A DNA stretch of 64,000 nucleotides from Amphritea sp. Lineage in GTDB: Bacteria > Pseudomonadota > Gammaproteobacteria > Pseudomonadales > Balneatricaceae. Position 1 is the stretch's first letter. The number at the start of each line of letters is the position of its first letter. The notes below the pieces were generated by a model that worked only from the letters and a program-made list of their open reading frames with translations, ran no database searches and had not been told where the DNA came from. The translations under genes and the position numbers were made by a program. Shown here piece after piece: positions 47,501 to 56,623 of the stretch. The DNA lies in assembly GCF_016744155.1 (NCBI RefSeq), contig NZ_JADGEW010000010.1:54651-118650 (forward strand). Reading direction: 5' to 3'.

Positions 47501-48291
47501 ATCTGGCAACACCGAAAGAAGATGAGAAAATTCGCTTCCGTGATGTACAGGCGCAACCTCGTAAGATCATCTCCTCACCGACCTGGTCAGGTCTGGAAGA
47601 CGAGCATGTTTCCTACAACGCGGGTTACACCAACGTTCACGAGCTGATTCCTTGGCGCACCCTGACGGGTCGACAACAGTACTATCAGGATCACCAGTGG
47701 ATGCGTGACTTTGGCGAAAGCCTGCTGGTTTATCGTCCGCCGATCAATACCAAGACCGTCAAGCCGATGATGAACAAGTTGACTAACGGCAACCCTGAGA
47801 TCGCACTGAACTGGATCACTCCGCATCAGAAATGGGGAATTCACTCTACCTATAGTGACAACCTGCTCATGCTTACGTTGTCTCGAGGCGGTCCGATTAT
47901 CTGGATGTCCGAAGTGGATGCAGAGAAGGTTGGCATCGAAGATAACGACTGGGTTGAAATCTTCAACACCAACGGTGCAGTTGCAGCCCGTGCGGTAGTG
48001 TCACAGCGGGTTAACGAAGGTATGACAATGATGTACCACGCTCAGGAACGTATCGTGAATATTCCTGGCTCGGAAACCTCGGGTACTCGTGGTGGTATTC
48101 ATAACTCGGTTACTCGTGCTTGTCCTAAGCCTACCCATATGATTGGTGGCTATGCACAGCAGTCTTACGGGTTCAACTACTACGGTACTGTGGGTTCCAA
48201 CCGTGATGAGTTCGTCGTCGTACGTAAGATGAAGAACATCGACTGGCTGGATGGCGAGAATAACGATTATGTTCAGGAGGCGGTCAAATGA
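44539..48291 (+). CDS. narG: Respiratory nitrate reductase alpha subunit
   Basis: A 1250-residue molybdo-bis-MGD catalytic subunit reducing nitrate to nitrite on the cytoplasmic face of the membrane. The N-terminal [4Fe-4S] cluster site HGVNCTGSCSW plus RGCPRG has the His-Cys3 pattern of NarG; VPESADWYNS contains the Asp (about residue 243) corresponding to the Mo ligand Asp222 of E. coli. Length matches E. coli (1247). A GGAGA ribosome site precedes ATG. The stop overlaps narH by four bases. Control by the upstream FNR-type box, and by NarL, is likely. Confidence 0.98.
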   Translation: MSHLLDRLRYLKKKPESFADGHGQTTTESRDWEDGYRQRWQHDKIVRSTHGVNCTGSCSWKIYVKNGLITWETQQTDYPRTRPDLPNHEPRGCPRGASYSWYIYSANRLKYPTIRKRLLQLWRAARKTHPDPVDAWESIVENPDKANSYKSIRGLGGFVRSSWDEVNEIIAASNTYTIKQYGPDRVVGFSPIPAMSMVSYAAGSRYLSLIGGSCLSFYDWYCDLPPASPMTWGEQTDVPESADWYNSNYIIAWGSNVPQTRTPDAHFFTEVRYKGTKTVAVTPDYSEVAKLCDQWMNPKQGTDAALAMAMGHVILKEFHVDNPSEYFQDYARKYSDMPFLVQLEKREDGSFAAGRFIRAADFDASLGQENNPEWKTVAFDADSNSFVVPNGSIGFRWGEKGKWNIEEKEGGEDKETKLALSLIENNDEIVSVGFPYFGGVEHEHFPNNTFTDVIHHNLPAKKIKLADGGESLVVTVGDLMLANYGVNRGLGGDFVAESFDDNAPYTPAWQEQITGVDRKVVIQIAREFADTANKTKGRSMIIVGAGMNHWYHMDMNYRGLINLLVMCGCVGQSGGGWAHYVGQEKLRPQCGWLPLAFGLDWQRPPRQMNGTSFFYNHSSQWRYEKLEVDEILSPMADKSKYTGSLIDLNVRSERMGWLPSTPQLNQNPLGITKAAEAAGVSPQEYTVDQLKSGGIQFSAEDPDNPVNFPRNMFIWRSNLLGSSGKGHEYMLKYLLGTKHSVLGEDLGAEGGPKPEEVKWHDKGAEGKIDLLVTLDFRMSTTCLYSDIVLPTATWYEKDDLNTSDMHPFIHPLSAATDPAWEARSDWDIYKEIAKKFSEVCVGHLGVEQDLVSVPLLHDSPGELSQPYDVKDWKKGECEPVPGKTMPNLVVVERDYPNTYARFSSVGPLLESMGNGGKGINWDTKDEVELLKNLNWTHTEEGVSKDRAKIETAIDAAEMILSLAPETNGQVAVKAWAALSEFTGLDHTHLATPKEDEKIRFRDVQAQPRKIISSPTWSGLEDEHVSYNAGYTNVHELIPWRTLTGRQQYYQDHQWMRDFGESLLVYRPPINTKTVKPMMNKLTNGNPEIALNWITPHQKWGIHSTYSDNLLMLTLSRGGPIIWMSEVDAEKVGIEDNDWVEIFNTNGAVAARAVVSQRVNEGMTMMYHAQERIVNIPGSETSGTRGGIHNSVTRACPKPTHMIGGYAQQSYGFNYYGTVGSNRDEFVVVRKMKNIDWLDGENNDYVQEAVK

Positions 48292-49856
48292 AAATCCGTT
48301 CTCAAGTAGGCATGGTGCTTAACCTCGACAAGTGTATTGGTTGTCACACTTGTTCGATTACCTGTAAGAACGTTTGGACCTCTCGCGAAGGTATGGAATA
48401 CGCTTGGTTCAACAACGTTGAAAGTAAGCCTGGTATCGGTTACCCGAAAGAGTGGGAGAACCAGGATAAGTGGAACGGCGGTTGGGTTCGTAAAACCGAC
48501 GGTAGTATTGAACCGCGTATCGGTGGTAAGTGGCGGGTATTGGCAAATATTTTTGCCAACCCAGATCTGCCAGAGATCGACGATTACTACGAGCCGTTCG
48601 ACTTCGATTATCAGCATCTTCACAATTCACCGGAAGGTAAGCATCAGCCGGTAGCACGTCCACGTTCGCTGATCACCGGCGACCGGATGAAGAAGATTGA
48701 GTGGGGTCCGAACTGGGAGGAGATTCTCGGTACTGAATTTAAGAAGCGTTCTGTAGATAAGAACTTCGATAACATTCAGAAAGAGATCTACGGCGAGTTC
48801 GAGAACACGTTCATGATGTACCTGCCGAGACTGTGCGAGCACTGTCTTAATCCGGCCTGTGCTGCCGCTTGTCCATCAGGCGCTATCTATAAGCGTGAAG
48901 AGGACGGTATCGTTCTGATCGATCAGGACAAGTGTCGTGGCTGGCGCATGTGTGTCAGTGGTTGTCCTTACAAGAAAATTTACTACAACTGGAAATCCGG
49001 TAAGTCCGAGAAGTGTATCTTCTGTTACCCACGGATCGAGTCCGGTATGCCAACCGTTTGTTCTGAAACTTGTGTTGGCCGTATCCGTTACCTAGGTGTG
49101 TTGCTGTATGACGCAGACCGCATTCAGGAAGTAGCCGCTTCCGGTAGTGAGCAAGATCTGTACGAGAAGCAACTGGAGATCTTCCTGGATCCATTTGATC
49201 CAGCGGTGATTGAACAGGCGCGCCGAGATGGTGTGACTGACAACGTGCTTAAGGCTGCGCAGAACTCACCAGTGTACAAGCTGGCGATGGACTGGAAACT
49301 GGCTCTGCCACTGCACCCTGAGTACCGTACGCTACCGATGGTTTGGTACGTGCCACCACTGAGTCCTATTCAGTCTGCTGCTGATGCCGGCAGTATCGGT
49401 ATGAACGGAGCGATTCCGGACGTCGACAGTCTGCGTATCCCAGTGAAATATCTGGCTAACCTACTCACCGCTGGCGATGAAAAACCAGTTAAAAATGCTC
49501 TGAAACGTTTGCTGGCCATGCGTGCCTATAAGCGTGACGAACAGGTAGAAGGCAAGATCAATCTGGAAGTTCTGGAAGACGCTGGTCTGACGGAGCATCA
49601 GGCGAAAGAGATGTACCGCTACTTGGCGATCGCCAACTATGAGGACCGTTTCGTTATACCAACCAGCCATCGCGAGTTGGCTAAAGAAGCGTTCCCTGAG
49701 CGTAACGGTTGTGGCTTTACCTTTGGTAACGGCTGTGCCGGTGGCGAGACTGAGTTCAACCTGTTTGGCGCGAAGAAGCAGAACGTCACTATGGTTGAGA
49801 AGGTCAGCGGCGTACAGCAAGTGGATCCTCAGTTGCTACGAGACGAGGAGGTTTAA
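48288..49856 (+). CDS. narH: Nitrate reductase beta subunit (iron-sulfur)
   Basis: A 522-residue electron-transfer subunit with four Cys groups: CIGCHTCSITCKN, CEHCLNPACAAACP, CRGWRMCVSGCPY (Trp replacing a Cys, which makes the [3Fe-4S] cluster) and CIFCYPR...CSETCVGR. It carries electrons from NarI heme to NarG. Starts in the narG stop by ATGA overlap. Confidence 0.98.
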   Translation: MKIRSQVGMVLNLDKCIGCHTCSITCKNVWTSREGMEYAWFNNVESKPGIGYPKEWENQDKWNGGWVRKTDGSIEPRIGGKWRVLANIFANPDLPEIDDYYEPFDFDYQHLHNSPEGKHQPVARPRSLITGDRMKKIEWGPNWEEILGTEFKKRSVDKNFDNIQKEIYGEFENTFMMYLPRLCEHCLNPACAAACPSGAIYKREEDGIVLIDQDKCRGWRMCVSGCPYKKIYYNWKSGKSEKCIFCYPRIESGMPTVCSETCVGRIRYLGVLLYDADRIQEVAASGSEQDLYEKQLEIFLDPFDPAVIEQARRDGVTDNVLKAAQNSPVYKLAMDWKLALPLHPEYRTLPMVWYVPPLSPIQSAADAGSIGMNGAIPDVDSLRIPVKYLANLLTAGDEKPVKNALKRLLAMRAYKRDEQVEGKINLEVLEDAGLTEHQAKEMYRYLAIANYEDRFVIPTSHRELAKEAFPERNGCGFTFGNGCAGGETEFNLFGAKKQNVTMVEKVSGVQQVDPQLLRDEEV

Positions 49857-49857
49857 G

Positions 49858-50592
49858 ATGAAAAGTCTGAAAGTCATCTCGGCTCTACTGAGCTATCCGG
49901 AAGCTGAACTATTTGAGGCACGTCAGGCACTGATTGATGAAGTGCGCTCTGATACTCGTTTGCCTGAAGCACAACGGGATCTGTTGATTGAGTTTATCGA
50001 GCAGCTCTGCAGTGAGGATCTGATGGATGCTCAGGAGAACTATGTATCGCTGTTTGACCGGGGTCGTTCGTTGTCACTGCTGTTGTTTGAACATGTTCAC
50101 GGCGAAAGCCGTGACCGTGGCCAGGCGATGGTGGATCTGATGGCGATTTACGAAGAGCAGGGGTTTGCAATCGGTGTACGTGAGCTACCCGATTACATAC
50201 CACTGTACCTGGAGTATTTATCGCTGCGGCCAAACTCAGAAGCTCAGCAATGGCTGGTAGACGTAAGCCATATTCTGGTCTTGCTGGAAACCCGCCTATA
50301 TCAACGCGAGTGTAACTACGCAGTGCTATTTGAAGCCTTGCTAAGCCTCACCGGTTTACCGGTTGAGCGTGATGAGTTGCGCAAAAAAGTGGCTTCGGAA
50401 GTGCGTGATGACACGCCCGAAGCGATGGATGAAGTTTGGGAAGAGGAGATGGTGCGGTTTACCGAAAACAGCGCCCAGGACTGCGGCGATAATGCTGTTT
50501 CCCAGCGTCGCCGCGAGTTGGACCAGGTACAGCCGCTGAATATTCAGCCGGCGTCACCGTCTGCTCCTTCTGAATCAGCCGGTTCATTCTGA
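49858..50592 (+). CDS. narJ: Nitrate reductase assembly chaperone
   Basis: A 244-residue cytoplasmic chaperone (TorD/NarJ family) needed for Mo cofactor insertion and membrane docking of NarGH; not part of the final enzyme. Family parts: LSYPEAELFEARQAL, NYVSLFDRGRSLSLLLFEHVHGESRDRGQAMVDL, ELPDYIPLYLEYLS. ATG 49858 is one base after the narH stop, behind GAGGAGG; the upstream open frame to 49639 lies inside narH and is spurious. Confidence 0.95.
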   Translation: MKSLKVISALLSYPEAELFEARQALIDEVRSDTRLPEAQRDLLIEFIEQLCSEDLMDAQENYVSLFDRGRSLSLLLFEHVHGESRDRGQAMVDLMAIYEEQGFAIGVRELPDYIPLYLEYLSLRPNSEAQQWLVDVSHILVLLETRLYQRECNYAVLFEALLSLTGLPVERDELRKKVASEVRDDTPEAMDEVWEEEMVRFTENSAQDCGDNAVSQRRRELDQVQPLNIQPASPSAPSESAGSF

Positions 50593-50608
50593 GCCTTGGA
50601 GAAGAACA

Positions 50609-51283
50609 ATGTCTTATTTGAATGATTTGTTTTTTGGTGTTTATCCCTATATTGCTGGTGCTGTATTTATCATCGCCAGTTGGATCCGGTACGACCGTGA
50701 GCAGTTTACCTGGCGGGCAGGTTCCAGCCAGATGCTTAGCTCAAAGGGATTCCGCCGAGCCAGTAACCTGTTTCATGTTGGCGTACTGGCGATCTTTTTC
50801 GGTCACTTGGTTGGCTTACTGACGCCGCATGCTCTGTATGCACCGTTTATGTCTGCCGGAACCAAGCAGTTGATAGCGATCATCGTTGGTGGCACCGCAG
50901 GTTTGGCCTGTTGGGTTGGCGCGTTTATGCTGCTGAAACGTCGCCTGGGTGATGCAAGAGTACGGGCAACCAGTACTAAAGCGGATATCTTTATTCTAGT
51001 GCTTCTATTCGTGCAAGTGAGTCTTGGTCTGTTGACTATTCCGTTTGCGCTGGGACATCTGGATGGCGGTGTGATGCTATTACTTGCCGACTGGGCTCAG
51101 GGGTTAGTGACCTTCCAGGCTGATGCCGCTTCGCATCTGCTGACTGTTGGCCTAGTGTACAAGCTGCACATCTTCGTTGGTCTGACTATGTTTGTGGTGT
51201 TCCCCTTCACCCGCATGGTTCATATCTGGAGTGTACCGGTGAAATACATTGCCCGTAACTATCAGGTAGTACGTCAGCGTTAA
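50609..51283 (+). CDS. narI: Nitrate reductase gamma subunit (cytochrome b)
   Basis: A 224-residue five-helix membrane protein that binds two b hemes and oxidises quinol. Conserved parts: FHVGVLAIFFGHLVGLL with heme-ligand His residues, the RRLGDARVRATST loop, and HIFVGLTMFVVFPFTRMVH with the other His ligands. It anchors NarGH to the inner membrane. Confidence 0.97.
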   Translation: MSYLNDLFFGVYPYIAGAVFIIASWIRYDREQFTWRAGSSQMLSSKGFRRASNLFHVGVLAIFFGHLVGLLTPHALYAPFMSAGTKQLIAIIVGGTAGLACWVGAFMLLKRRLGDARVRATSTKADIFILVLLFVQVSLGLLTIPFALGHLDGGVMLLLADWAQGLVTFQADAASHLLTVGLVYKLHIFVGLTMFVVFPFTRMVHIWSVPVKYIARNYQVVRQR

Positions 51284-51291
51284 GCTAACGG

Positions 51292-51316
51292 CGGGGGGCT
51301 TTGGCCCCCCGGTTTT
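51292..51316 (+). terminator. GC-rich hairpin between narI and ppiC
   Basis: CGGGGGGC and GCCCCCCG pair around a very short loop, followed by GTTTTG. The T tract is short, so it may act as a partial terminator or RNA-stabilising hairpin inside the nar operon. Confidence 0.6.
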
Positions 51317-51356
51317 GCCTTAATGATCTAATTCAAGAATATATGAGGTACCCGGC

Positions 51357-52178
51357 ATGGAGATGATCGATCATGCAATGGTTAGCGGTGAAGCGCCTGA
51401 GTTTACACCGGTGATGGTGAATGGCACGTTGCTTGAAGAGCAACGTATCGTAGAAGAAACTCAGTATTATCCGGCTGAATCATTAGAAATGTCACGTGCC
51501 CAGGCCGCCCAGGCATTGGTGGTACGTGAGCTGTTGTTACAGCGTGCGCAAGTGCTGGAGCTAGCAGTTGAAGCACAATCCGATGAAACCGAAGAAGAAG
51601 CACTGATTCGCCTGTTGATTGCGCGTGAAGTAGAGCTGCCGCAAGCAACCGAAGAGATTTGCCTTCATTACTTCGAAGCGAACCAGAACAAATTTTGTAC
51701 TCAGCCACTATTGGCTGTTTCCCATATCCTGCTGCCAGCTGGCCCGGACGATATTGAGGGTCGAATTGAGCAACAGGCGCAAGCTGAGAAACTGATAGAG
51801 GCACTGAAGCAAGATCCTGAGTTATTTGCTCAACTTGCGAAGCAGCATTCTGTATGCCCTTCGAAAGAGCTTGGTGGTCAATTAGGCCAGATCGATAAGG
51901 GACAGACCGTGGCCGAGTTTGAGCGTCAGATTTTCAGTCTTCCTGAAGGTTTGGCTCAACATCCGCTGGAAAGCCGTTATGGTTTTCATGTTACCCGTAT
52001 TGATAAGCGTGTTGAAGGTGAACAGCTACCTTTTGAGGCGGTTGAAGATCGTATTCGAGCTTATCTTATCGAACGTAATTACCGTCGTGCCGTCAATCAG
52101 TATATTCAGGTACTGGTATCTGATGCTGAGGTTGAGGGTATTGAGCTGCAGGCAGCAGATTCTCAACTGGTGCAGTAA
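51357..52178 (+). CDS. PpiC-type peptidyl-prolyl isomerase of the nar operon
   Basis: A 273-residue protein: helical N-terminal part (about 1-110) and a parvulin rotamase domain (about 115-225; VSHILLPAG, LGQIDKGQTVAEFERQIFSLPEG, SRYGFHVTRI). It has no signal peptide, so it acts in the cytoplasm. A PpiC gene after narI is also found in Pseudomonas nar operons, and folding of NarG or NarH is the natural guess. Confidence 0.9.
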   Translation: MEMIDHAMVSGEAPEFTPVMVNGTLLEEQRIVEETQYYPAESLEMSRAQAAQALVVRELLLQRAQVLELAVEAQSDETEEEALIRLLIAREVELPQATEEICLHYFEANQNKFCTQPLLAVSHILLPAGPDDIEGRIEQQAQAEKLIEALKQDPELFAQLAKQHSVCPSKELGGQLGQIDKGQTVAEFERQIFSLPEGLAQHPLESRYGFHVTRIDKRVEGEQLPFEAVEDRIRAYLIERNYRRAVNQYIQVLVSDAEVEGIELQAADSQLVQ

Positions 52179-52198
52179 GGCAAGCGGAGAAACAGGCG

Positions 52199-52825
52199 AT
52201 GTTATCTGATCTGTTAGACAATAATCGTAGCTGGTCGGAGCGGATCGAACGGGAGCAGCCAGGATTTTTCAAGCAACTGGCTGCCCAGCAAAACCCTGAA
52301 TATCTCTGGATCGGTTGCTCCGACAGCCGAGTGCCCGCCAACCAGATAGTCGGCATGTTACCCGGTGAACTGTTTGTGCATCGTAATATTGCCAATCTGG
52401 TGCTACACACCGATCTGAATTGTCTCTCCGTTATCCACTTTGCCGTTCATGTCTTGGGGGTTAAACATATCATTGTATGTGGCCACTATGGCTGTGGTGG
52501 TGTGCGTGCTGCCCTGAGTAATCAGGACTTCGGACTGATTGATAACTGGTTGCGACATATTAAAGACATTGGTTACCACTATCGCGAAGACCTGTTGGCA
52601 GAAACGGATGAAGAAGGTCGTGTTAATCGTCTGTGCGAACTGAATGTACGCCAGCAGGTAAAAAATATCTGCCACTCCGGCATCGTGCAACAGGCCTGGA
52701 AACAGGGTCAGTCACTGTCGGTACACGGTTGGATCTACAGCATTGAAGACGGTCTGATTAAAGACCTCGAAGTAGACATCGATAGTGATGGAGACATGCC
52801 TGGCATTTATGCCATGCAGAAATAG
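52199..52825 (+). CDS. can: Beta-class carbonic anhydrase
   Basis: A 208-residue zinc enzyme interconverting CO2 and bicarbonate. Zinc ligands and the catalytic dyad are visible: Cys40 and Asp42 in GCSDSRVPANQ, His96 and Cys99 in CGHYGCGGV. It is 20 nt after ppiC and in line with the nar genes, so it is probably expressed with them; the reason for the link to nitrate respiration is not evident. Confidence 0.95.
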   Translation: MLSDLLDNNRSWSERIEREQPGFFKQLAAQQNPEYLWIGCSDSRVPANQIVGMLPGELFVHRNIANLVLHTDLNCLSVIHFAVHVLGVKHIIVCGHYGCGGVRAALSNQDFGLIDNWLRHIKDIGYHYREDLLAETDEEGRVNRLCELNVRQQVKNICHSGIVQQAWKQGQSLSVHGWIYSIEDGLIKDLEVDIDSDGDMPGIYAMQK

Positions 52826-52938
52826 AGTAGCCAGGTTAGAGCTTTCCCAAAGAAGCCAATTGATTAGCATTACGTAGTTATAGGTCGATGTCTGGTAGCC
52901 AGACATGATAGACGAACCTGTTGCAGAGGATCTCAGCG

Positions 52939-53940
52939 ATGATACAAACGCCACAAGGCCTGGTTGACGGTCTGGGAAGAAAAATTGATTACGTTCGGTT
53001 ATCGGTAACCGACCGCTGTGATTTCCGTTGTGTCTATTGTATGGCTGAAGATATGGAGTTCCTGCCCAGAGCTCAGATCCTATCTTTTGAGGAGATCGTT
53101 TCGTTAGGACGCTCGCTGGTTAATTTGGGTATCCGCCGCATTCGCCTCACCGGCGGTGAACCTCTGGTTCGCGGTGGAATAGTTAATTTGATTCGCGCCT
53201 TAGCCTCTCTGCCAGGACTCGACGAAGTAACACTGACCACTAACGGCTCGCAACTGACCAAGCTGGCGCAGCCGCTAAAAGATGCGGGCCTGAAACGTAT
53301 CAATATTAGTCTCGATAGCCTAAATGCGGAGCGGTTTTTACGCATGACACGGCGGGACATGCTAGCCCGGGTATTGGCCGGTGTTGATGCTGCGATTGCC
53401 GCCGGATTTGAGCGTATCAAACTCAATGCCGTGGTGATGCGTGGCTACAATGATGATGAAATTTTTGATCTGCTGGAATATGCCCAAACACGGGATATTG
53501 ATATCAGCTTTATTGAAGAGATGCCGCTGGGAGAGATTCGCAGCCATGATCGTAAACAGGCTCATTTTTCCAGTGATGAAGTAAAGCAGTATATTGAACA
53601 ACGCTATCAACTGCTGCCCAGTACTGAGACGACCGGTGGCCCTTCCCGATATTACCGTATCCCCGGCCAGACTGGCCGAATCGGTTTTATCTCCCCCTAT
53701 AGCCATAACTTCTGCAGCAGCTGTAATCGTTTGCGTGTGACTGCCGAGGGGCGCTTGTTGCTGTGTTTAGGGCAGGAAAACTCATTAGATTTAAGATCGA
53801 TTTTACGTGGTTATCCGGGTGAGCCCGAACGGCTTGAAAATCAAATACGTGATGCCGTAAGCCGTAAGCCTGCCGGCCATGAGTTTGCCGATCAGGATGC
53901 TCCTCAGGTGTTGCGTTTCATGAATATGACAGGCGGGTAA
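52939..53940 (+). CDS. moaA: GTP 3',8-cyclase MoaA
   Basis: Radical SAM enzyme (333 residues) making the first intermediate of molybdenum cofactor. N-terminal cluster site CDFRCVYC, C-terminal cluster site [18 protein letters not shown], and the essential C-terminal Gly-Gly tail are all present. Start at ATG 52939 follows AGAGGA; the TTG at 52921 would add six residues. Together with moaB, moeA and mobA downstream it supplies bis-MGD for NarG. Confidence 0.96.
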   Translation: MIQTPQGLVDGLGRKIDYVRLSVTDRCDFRCVYCMAEDMEFLPRAQILSFEEIVSLGRSLVNLGIRRIRLTGGEPLVRGGIVNLIRALASLPGLDEVTLTTNGSQLTKLAQPLKDAGLKRINISLDSLNAERFLRMTRRDMLARVLAGVDAAIAAGFERIKLNAVVMRGYNDDEIFDLLEYAQTRDIDISFIEEMPLGEIRSHDRKQAHFSSDEVKQYIEQRYQLLPSTETTGGPSRYYRIPGQTGRIGFISPYSHNFCSSCNRLRVTAEGRLLLCLGQENSLDLRSILRGYPGEPERLENQIRDAVSRKPAGHEFADQDAPQVLRFMNMTGG

Positions 53941-53941
53941 C

Positions 53942-54649
53942 ATGATCACTCTGCCAAGTGGGACTAATGTTTCTTACCATTCTCTTGAGACGGTGCGTCA
54001 GAATGTACTGCTGTCAGCTCTGACGGATGGTCAATTCTATAATTTGATGAAAAAGGCCAAATTCATAGAGCTTAGCGATGGCGATCATCTGTTTATGCAG
54101 GGGGATGAGGCAAAACGATTTTTTATTATTTTGCAGGGGAATATTAAGTTTTTCCGTCTAACCTCGGGTGGTAAAGAGACGGTGATCAATGTGTTTGGTG
54201 AACAAGACCCCGTTGGCGAAGCCGCGATGTTCATGGCAGAGAAGCATTATCCGGCCAGCGCTACGGCGGTTAAACCTGCTGCTGTGTTGTCTATCTGTTG
54301 CCAGGATTACCTGCAATTACTCCATCATTCTTTTGAAAGTTGCATGGGTATTTTAGGCTCAATGGCGAGTCGACTGCAGCGGAGCATAGGTGATATTGAA
54401 GTTCTTACACAGCAGAGCGCCGTCCATCGAGTTGCCCATTTTATTCTGAGCCTTATCGATGAGAGAGCATCCGATTCTGTTGAAGTGAGATTGCCGGCGA
54501 CTAAACAGTTGATTGCAGCAAGGTTGGCGATGCAGCCAGAAACACTATCCCGGGTTATGCGTGAGCTTCAAGATAAAGATTTGTTGGGTGTTCAGGGCCG
54601 TAACTTAACCATACTCAGCGTGGCCCGTTTAAAAAAACTGATTCGATGA
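53942..54649 (+). CDS. Crp/Fnr-family regulator, Dnr-like
   Basis: A 235-residue regulator: cyclic-nucleotide-binding-type sensor domain (about 25-145) and helix-turn-helix with recognition helix PETLSRVMREL, whose E-SR pattern fits an FNR-type TTGAT half-site. It lacks the N-terminal Cys cluster of FNR/ANR, so it is not an O2-sensing Fe-S protein; the overall match is to Dnr, a heme-based NO sensor in denitrifiers. It begins one base after moaA and so sits in the nar-linked operon. It may bind the boxes before narG and narK. Confidence 0.88.
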   Translation: MITLPSGTNVSYHSLETVRQNVLLSALTDGQFYNLMKKAKFIELSDGDHLFMQGDEAKRFFIILQGNIKFFRLTSGGKETVINVFGEQDPVGEAAMFMAEKHYPASATAVKPAAVLSICCQDYLQLLHHSFESCMGILGSMASRLQRSIGDIEVLTQQSAVHRVAHFILSLIDERASDSVEVRLPATKQLIAARLAMQPETLSRVMRELQDKDLLGVQGRNLTILSVARLKKLIR

Positions 54650-54707
54650 AACCACGTGATCTACCAGCCGGGCTTAAAAAAATAGCCGGTGTTGGGCGAT
54701 CAGAATG

Positions 54708-54730
54708 ACCGGTTAAACGACCGGTTTTAT
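54708..54730 (+). terminator. Short hairpin terminator after the Dnr-like gene
   Basis: ACCGGT repeats twice around TAAACG and is self-complementary, forming a 6-bp stem followed by TTTTA. Located 60 nt after the regulator stop. Confidence 0.55.
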
Positions 54731-54841
54731 CAGCAAGGTTATAAAAAATTATAGTGGCCGTAGTGAGGCTGACCGCGTGGTATTGCACGGGGAGCAACTA
54801 ACTAGCAGTCTGCACTTGTAATTGATTTAAGGAATATTGCC

Positions 54842-55390
54842 ATGGGGCATGCGAAAAAAGATGTGCAGTTTCAGCCTTTGAATATAGCTGTACTGACCGT
54901 TTCAGATACCCGGACTCTGGAAACAGATGGCTCGGGTGATACTCTGCAACAGTGTCTGCTCGACAGCGGACACCGTCTATCAGACCGGCAGATCCGGCCT
55001 GACGATATATACGAACTGCGCGCCGTGGTGTCTGACTGGATCGCACGGGAAAATGTGCAGGTTGTATTGGTGACCGGCGGTACCGGTTTTACCGTTCGTG
55101 ATAATACCCCGGAAGCATTACTGCCTTTGTTTGATAAGGTGATTGAGGGCTATGGAGAGCTTTTCCGTCAGATCTCTTTTACTGAAATTGGTACCTCGAC
55201 GATTCAATCCCGGGCCGTAGCGGGGGTTGCTAATCGTACCGTGATTTTTGCTATGCCAGGTTCCCCGGGTGCTTGTCGTACCGCTTGGGAAAAAGTGATT
55301 TGTGAGCAGCTTGATGTTCGTCACCGCCCCTGTAACTTTGTCGAAATGGTGCTGCCGGATGTTAGCAGCGCCTGTGGGTCAAGATCATGA
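54842..55390 (+). CDS. moaB: Molybdopterin adenylyltransferase-type protein MoaB
   Basis: A 182-residue MoaB/MogA-fold protein activating molybdopterin by adenylation. Motifs: LNIAVLTVSDTRTLETDGSGD and VLVTGGTGFTVRDNTPEALLPLFDK, plus the substrate loop AMPGSPGACRTAWEK. GGAA lies before ATG. The stop overlaps moeA (ATGA), so the two are coupled. Confidence 0.94.
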   Translation: MGHAKKDVQFQPLNIAVLTVSDTRTLETDGSGDTLQQCLLDSGHRLSDRQIRPDDIYELRAVVSDWIARENVQVVLVTGGTGFTVRDNTPEALLPLFDKVIEGYGELFRQISFTEIGTSTIQSRAVAGVANRTVIFAMPGSPGACRTAWEKVICEQLDVRHRPCNFVEMVLPDVSSACGSRS

Positions 55391-56622
55391 GTGCATGTGG
55401 TTGTGACAGTGGTAGTGACAAGCTGATGCCCTTTGCCGAGGCGCTGAAAACATTACTGGCGTCGGCGCAGTGTATTGAAGAAACTGAAATTCTTCTGCTG
55501 GATCAGGCTAACGGCCGGGTTCTGGCAGAACCTGTGATATCGAAGATCTCGGTGCCGCCAGCTGCCAACAGCGCAATGGATGGTTATGCGGTGAACATTG
55601 AGTCTCTATCAGAGGGTCTTTGTCTACCGGTAAGTCAGCGTATCCCTGCCGGACAGCAAGGTGAAGTGTTACAACCGGGGACTGCAGCACGAATTTTTAC
55701 CGGCTCTGAAATACCGCCCGGTGCTAATGCCGTGGTTATGCAGGAACGTTGTATCAGGCAGGGGGATAAAGTTACTTTTGAGGGTGTTCCTGAAGCCGGT
55801 GCAAATATTCGCCCGGCAGGACAGGATGTATTGCCCGGAACCTGCGTAGCAGAAAAGGGTGCCAGGTTGGATAGCCGCCATCAGGGGGTAATCGCTTCGG
55901 TTGGCGTTAACCGTTTGAAGGTATACCGGCGTCTACGGGTAGAGATTATCACCACCGGTGATGAATTAGTGATGCCGGGCGAGACCTGTGCTGCGGGCCA
56001 GATTTACAATTCCAATTATTTTATCCTTAGGGGAATGCTCGAGACGCTGGGATGCGAGGTGATATTCACCGGTATCATCGGTGACACTCTGGCTGGAACC
56101 CGCGATGCCCTTAGTTTAGCTGCCGAACGTGCTGATTTGGTTCTCAGTAGTGGTGGGGTGTCCGTCGGTGAAGAAGATTATGTAAAAGCTGCGGTTGAGA
56201 GTCTTGGTGAGCTGGACTTATGGCGTTTGGCGATCAAACCAGGAAAACCACTGGCCTACGGCCGAATCGGTCAGGTTCCTTTTATGGGGTTGCCAGGTAA
56301 CCCTGCGGCGGTGCTGGTAACTTTTCTGATGATTGCGCGTCCTTATCTGCTCAGCATGCAGGGTTGTAAAGCGGTAGAGCCGCCTTGTTTCACTGTTAAA
56401 AGTGGTTTCAAGCGTGATAAGGCGATACCCCGGGATGAGTTTCTGCGGGCGAGTTTGGAATGGTCAGAGGGGCAGCTTTATGCGGCACCTATCCATAGCC
56501 AAAGTTCGGGTGTTTTGAGTTCGTCGGTAATGGCGCAGGGCTTTCTGCGGATACCGGCTCAGCAGAAAGTCTGCGAAAACGATTTGCTGCCTTTCTATCC
56601 CTTTGACGGACTGTTGAACTGA
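55387..56622 (+). CDS. moeA: Molybdopterin molybdotransferase MoeA
   Basis: A 411-residue four-domain enzyme inserting molybdate into adenylated molybdopterin. Motifs: ANSAMDGYAVN, IFTGSEIPPGANAVVMQE, VEIITTGDELVMPG, LSSGGVSVGEEDYVK and GLPGNPAAVLVTF. The N-terminus MSACGCDSGSDKLMPF carries two closely spaced Cys, a feature seen in several proteobacterial MoeA proteins. Coupled to moaB, one base before mobA. Confidence 0.95.
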   Translation: MSACGCDSGSDKLMPFAEALKTLLASAQCIEETEILLLDQANGRVLAEPVISKISVPPAANSAMDGYAVNIESLSEGLCLPVSQRIPAGQQGEVLQPGTAARIFTGSEIPPGANAVVMQERCIRQGDKVTFEGVPEAGANIRPAGQDVLPGTCVAEKGARLDSRHQGVIASVGVNRLKVYRRLRVEIITTGDELVMPGETCAAGQIYNSNYFILRGMLETLGCEVIFTGIIGDTLAGTRDALSLAAERADLVLSSGGVSVGEEDYVKAAVESLGELDLWRLAIKPGKPLAYGRIGQVPFMGLPGNPAAVLVTFLMIARPYLLSMQGCKAVEPPCFTVKSGFKRDKAIPRDEFLRASLEWSEGQLYAAPIHSQSSGVLSSSVMAQGFLRIPAQQKVCENDLLPFYPFDGLLN

Positions 56623-56623
56623 T

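Noticed and set aside
52826..52938. Molybdenum-cofactor riboswitch before moaA
   Set aside because: The 113-nt leader is too short and AT-rich, and I could not find the conserved Moco-motif helices.
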